Source of the DNA: Gammaproteobacteria bacterium | GTDB lineage: Bacteria; Pseudomonadota; Gammaproteobacteria; Pseudomonadales; Pseudohongiellaceae | DNA length: 6,509 nucleotides | Direction of reading: 5' to 3' | NCBI GenBank assembly: GCA_002684935.1 | Contig: NYWC01000073.1 | Coordinates: forward strand, 5,008 to 11,516 | Part shown: positions 6,484 to 6,509 of the stretch, one piece after another | Position numbering within the stretch: position 1 is the first letter of the stretch | How the letters are laid out: the number at the start of each line of letters is the position of its first letter | The notes under the pieces: generated by a model | Databases searched by the model: none | Told to the model about the DNA's origin: nothing | The model's input: only the letters and a program-made list of their open reading frames with translations | Position numbers and translations under genes: made by a program

Positions 6484-6509
6484 ATATCTTATTTATACTA
6501 GTTAGTGTT
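6484..6509. other. Short upstream region of gp25 at the window edge
   Basis: These 26 bases hold the late promoter octamer and otherwise nothing recognisable. No Shine-Dalgarno core (AGG or GGA) is present on the minus strand. The end of an upstream gene may lie here, since minus-strand TAA and TAG triplets occur, but the window is too short to say which frame is used. Confidence 0.6.
6490..6497 (-). promoter_or_regulatory. T4-type late promoter of the baseplate operon
   Basis: Minus-strand TATAAATA exactly matches the T4 late promoter octamer, the only conserved element of promoters read by gp55-RNA polymerase with gp33 and the gp45 clamp. It lies in the non-coding stretch before gp25, in the correct orientation. 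In T4 the transcript starts about six bases after the octamer, which here falls at about 6484, one base before the gp25 ATG. The flanks match the internal promoter at 3077-3084 over 12 bases (TAGTATAAATAA). Confidence 0.8.

Noticed and set aside
1..6509. tRNA genes, CRISPR arrays, insertion sequences, rho-independent terminators
   Set aside because: The sequence is almost wholly coding. The gaps are at most about 26 bases, and I saw no GC-rich hairpin followed by a T-run on the minus strand, nor regular repeat-spacer units or transposase motifs.

Overview
The window is a tail-baseplate module of a T4-like contractile-tailed bacteriophage (Caudoviricetes, myovirus morphology). It is AT-rich, densely packed and coded entirely on the minus strand, so it reads from the right edge towards the left. 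Two exact T4-type late promoter octamers (TATAAATA on the minus strand) fit a phage that uses a gp55-like late sigma factor. The protein style points to a marine T4-like phage of the cyanophage or pelagiphage sort: short wedge proteins carrying inserted Thr/Gly/Ser-rich beta modules, and a DUF4815 protein after gp8. The host cannot be told from these 6.5 kb.

Layout in transcription order: a late promoter (6490-6497) sits directly before gp25 (6483-6085). gp25 overlaps gp6 (6085-4196) by one base, and gp6 overlaps a 391-residue wedge-core protein (4196-3021) by one base. I read that third protein as the functional counterpart of T4 gp7 / P2 gpI. A second exact late promoter lies inside its 3' end (3077-3084). 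It would drive gp8 (3005-1479) and a DUF4815 structural protein that starts at 1465 and runs off the left edge without a stop. The last two genes have their own Shine-Dalgarno sites.

How the genes work together: gp25, gp6 and the gp7/gpI-like protein form the inner wedge core that surrounds the tail hub and starts sheath assembly. This is the W-J-I trio of P2, conserved in contractile injection machines. gp8 binds further out on the wedge. The DUF4815 protein lies where T4 has its peripheral baseplate and fibre-attachment genes (9, 10, 11), so it is probably a peripheral baseplate component.

There are no RNA genes, mobile elements, CRISPR arrays or plus-strand genes that I can support, and no non-coding gap longer than about 26 bases. 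I found no wholly new system. The points of interest are the promoter arrangement, the reduced gp7 equivalent, the module insertions in gp8 and the gp7-like protein, and a GC-rich patch in the DUF4815 gene.
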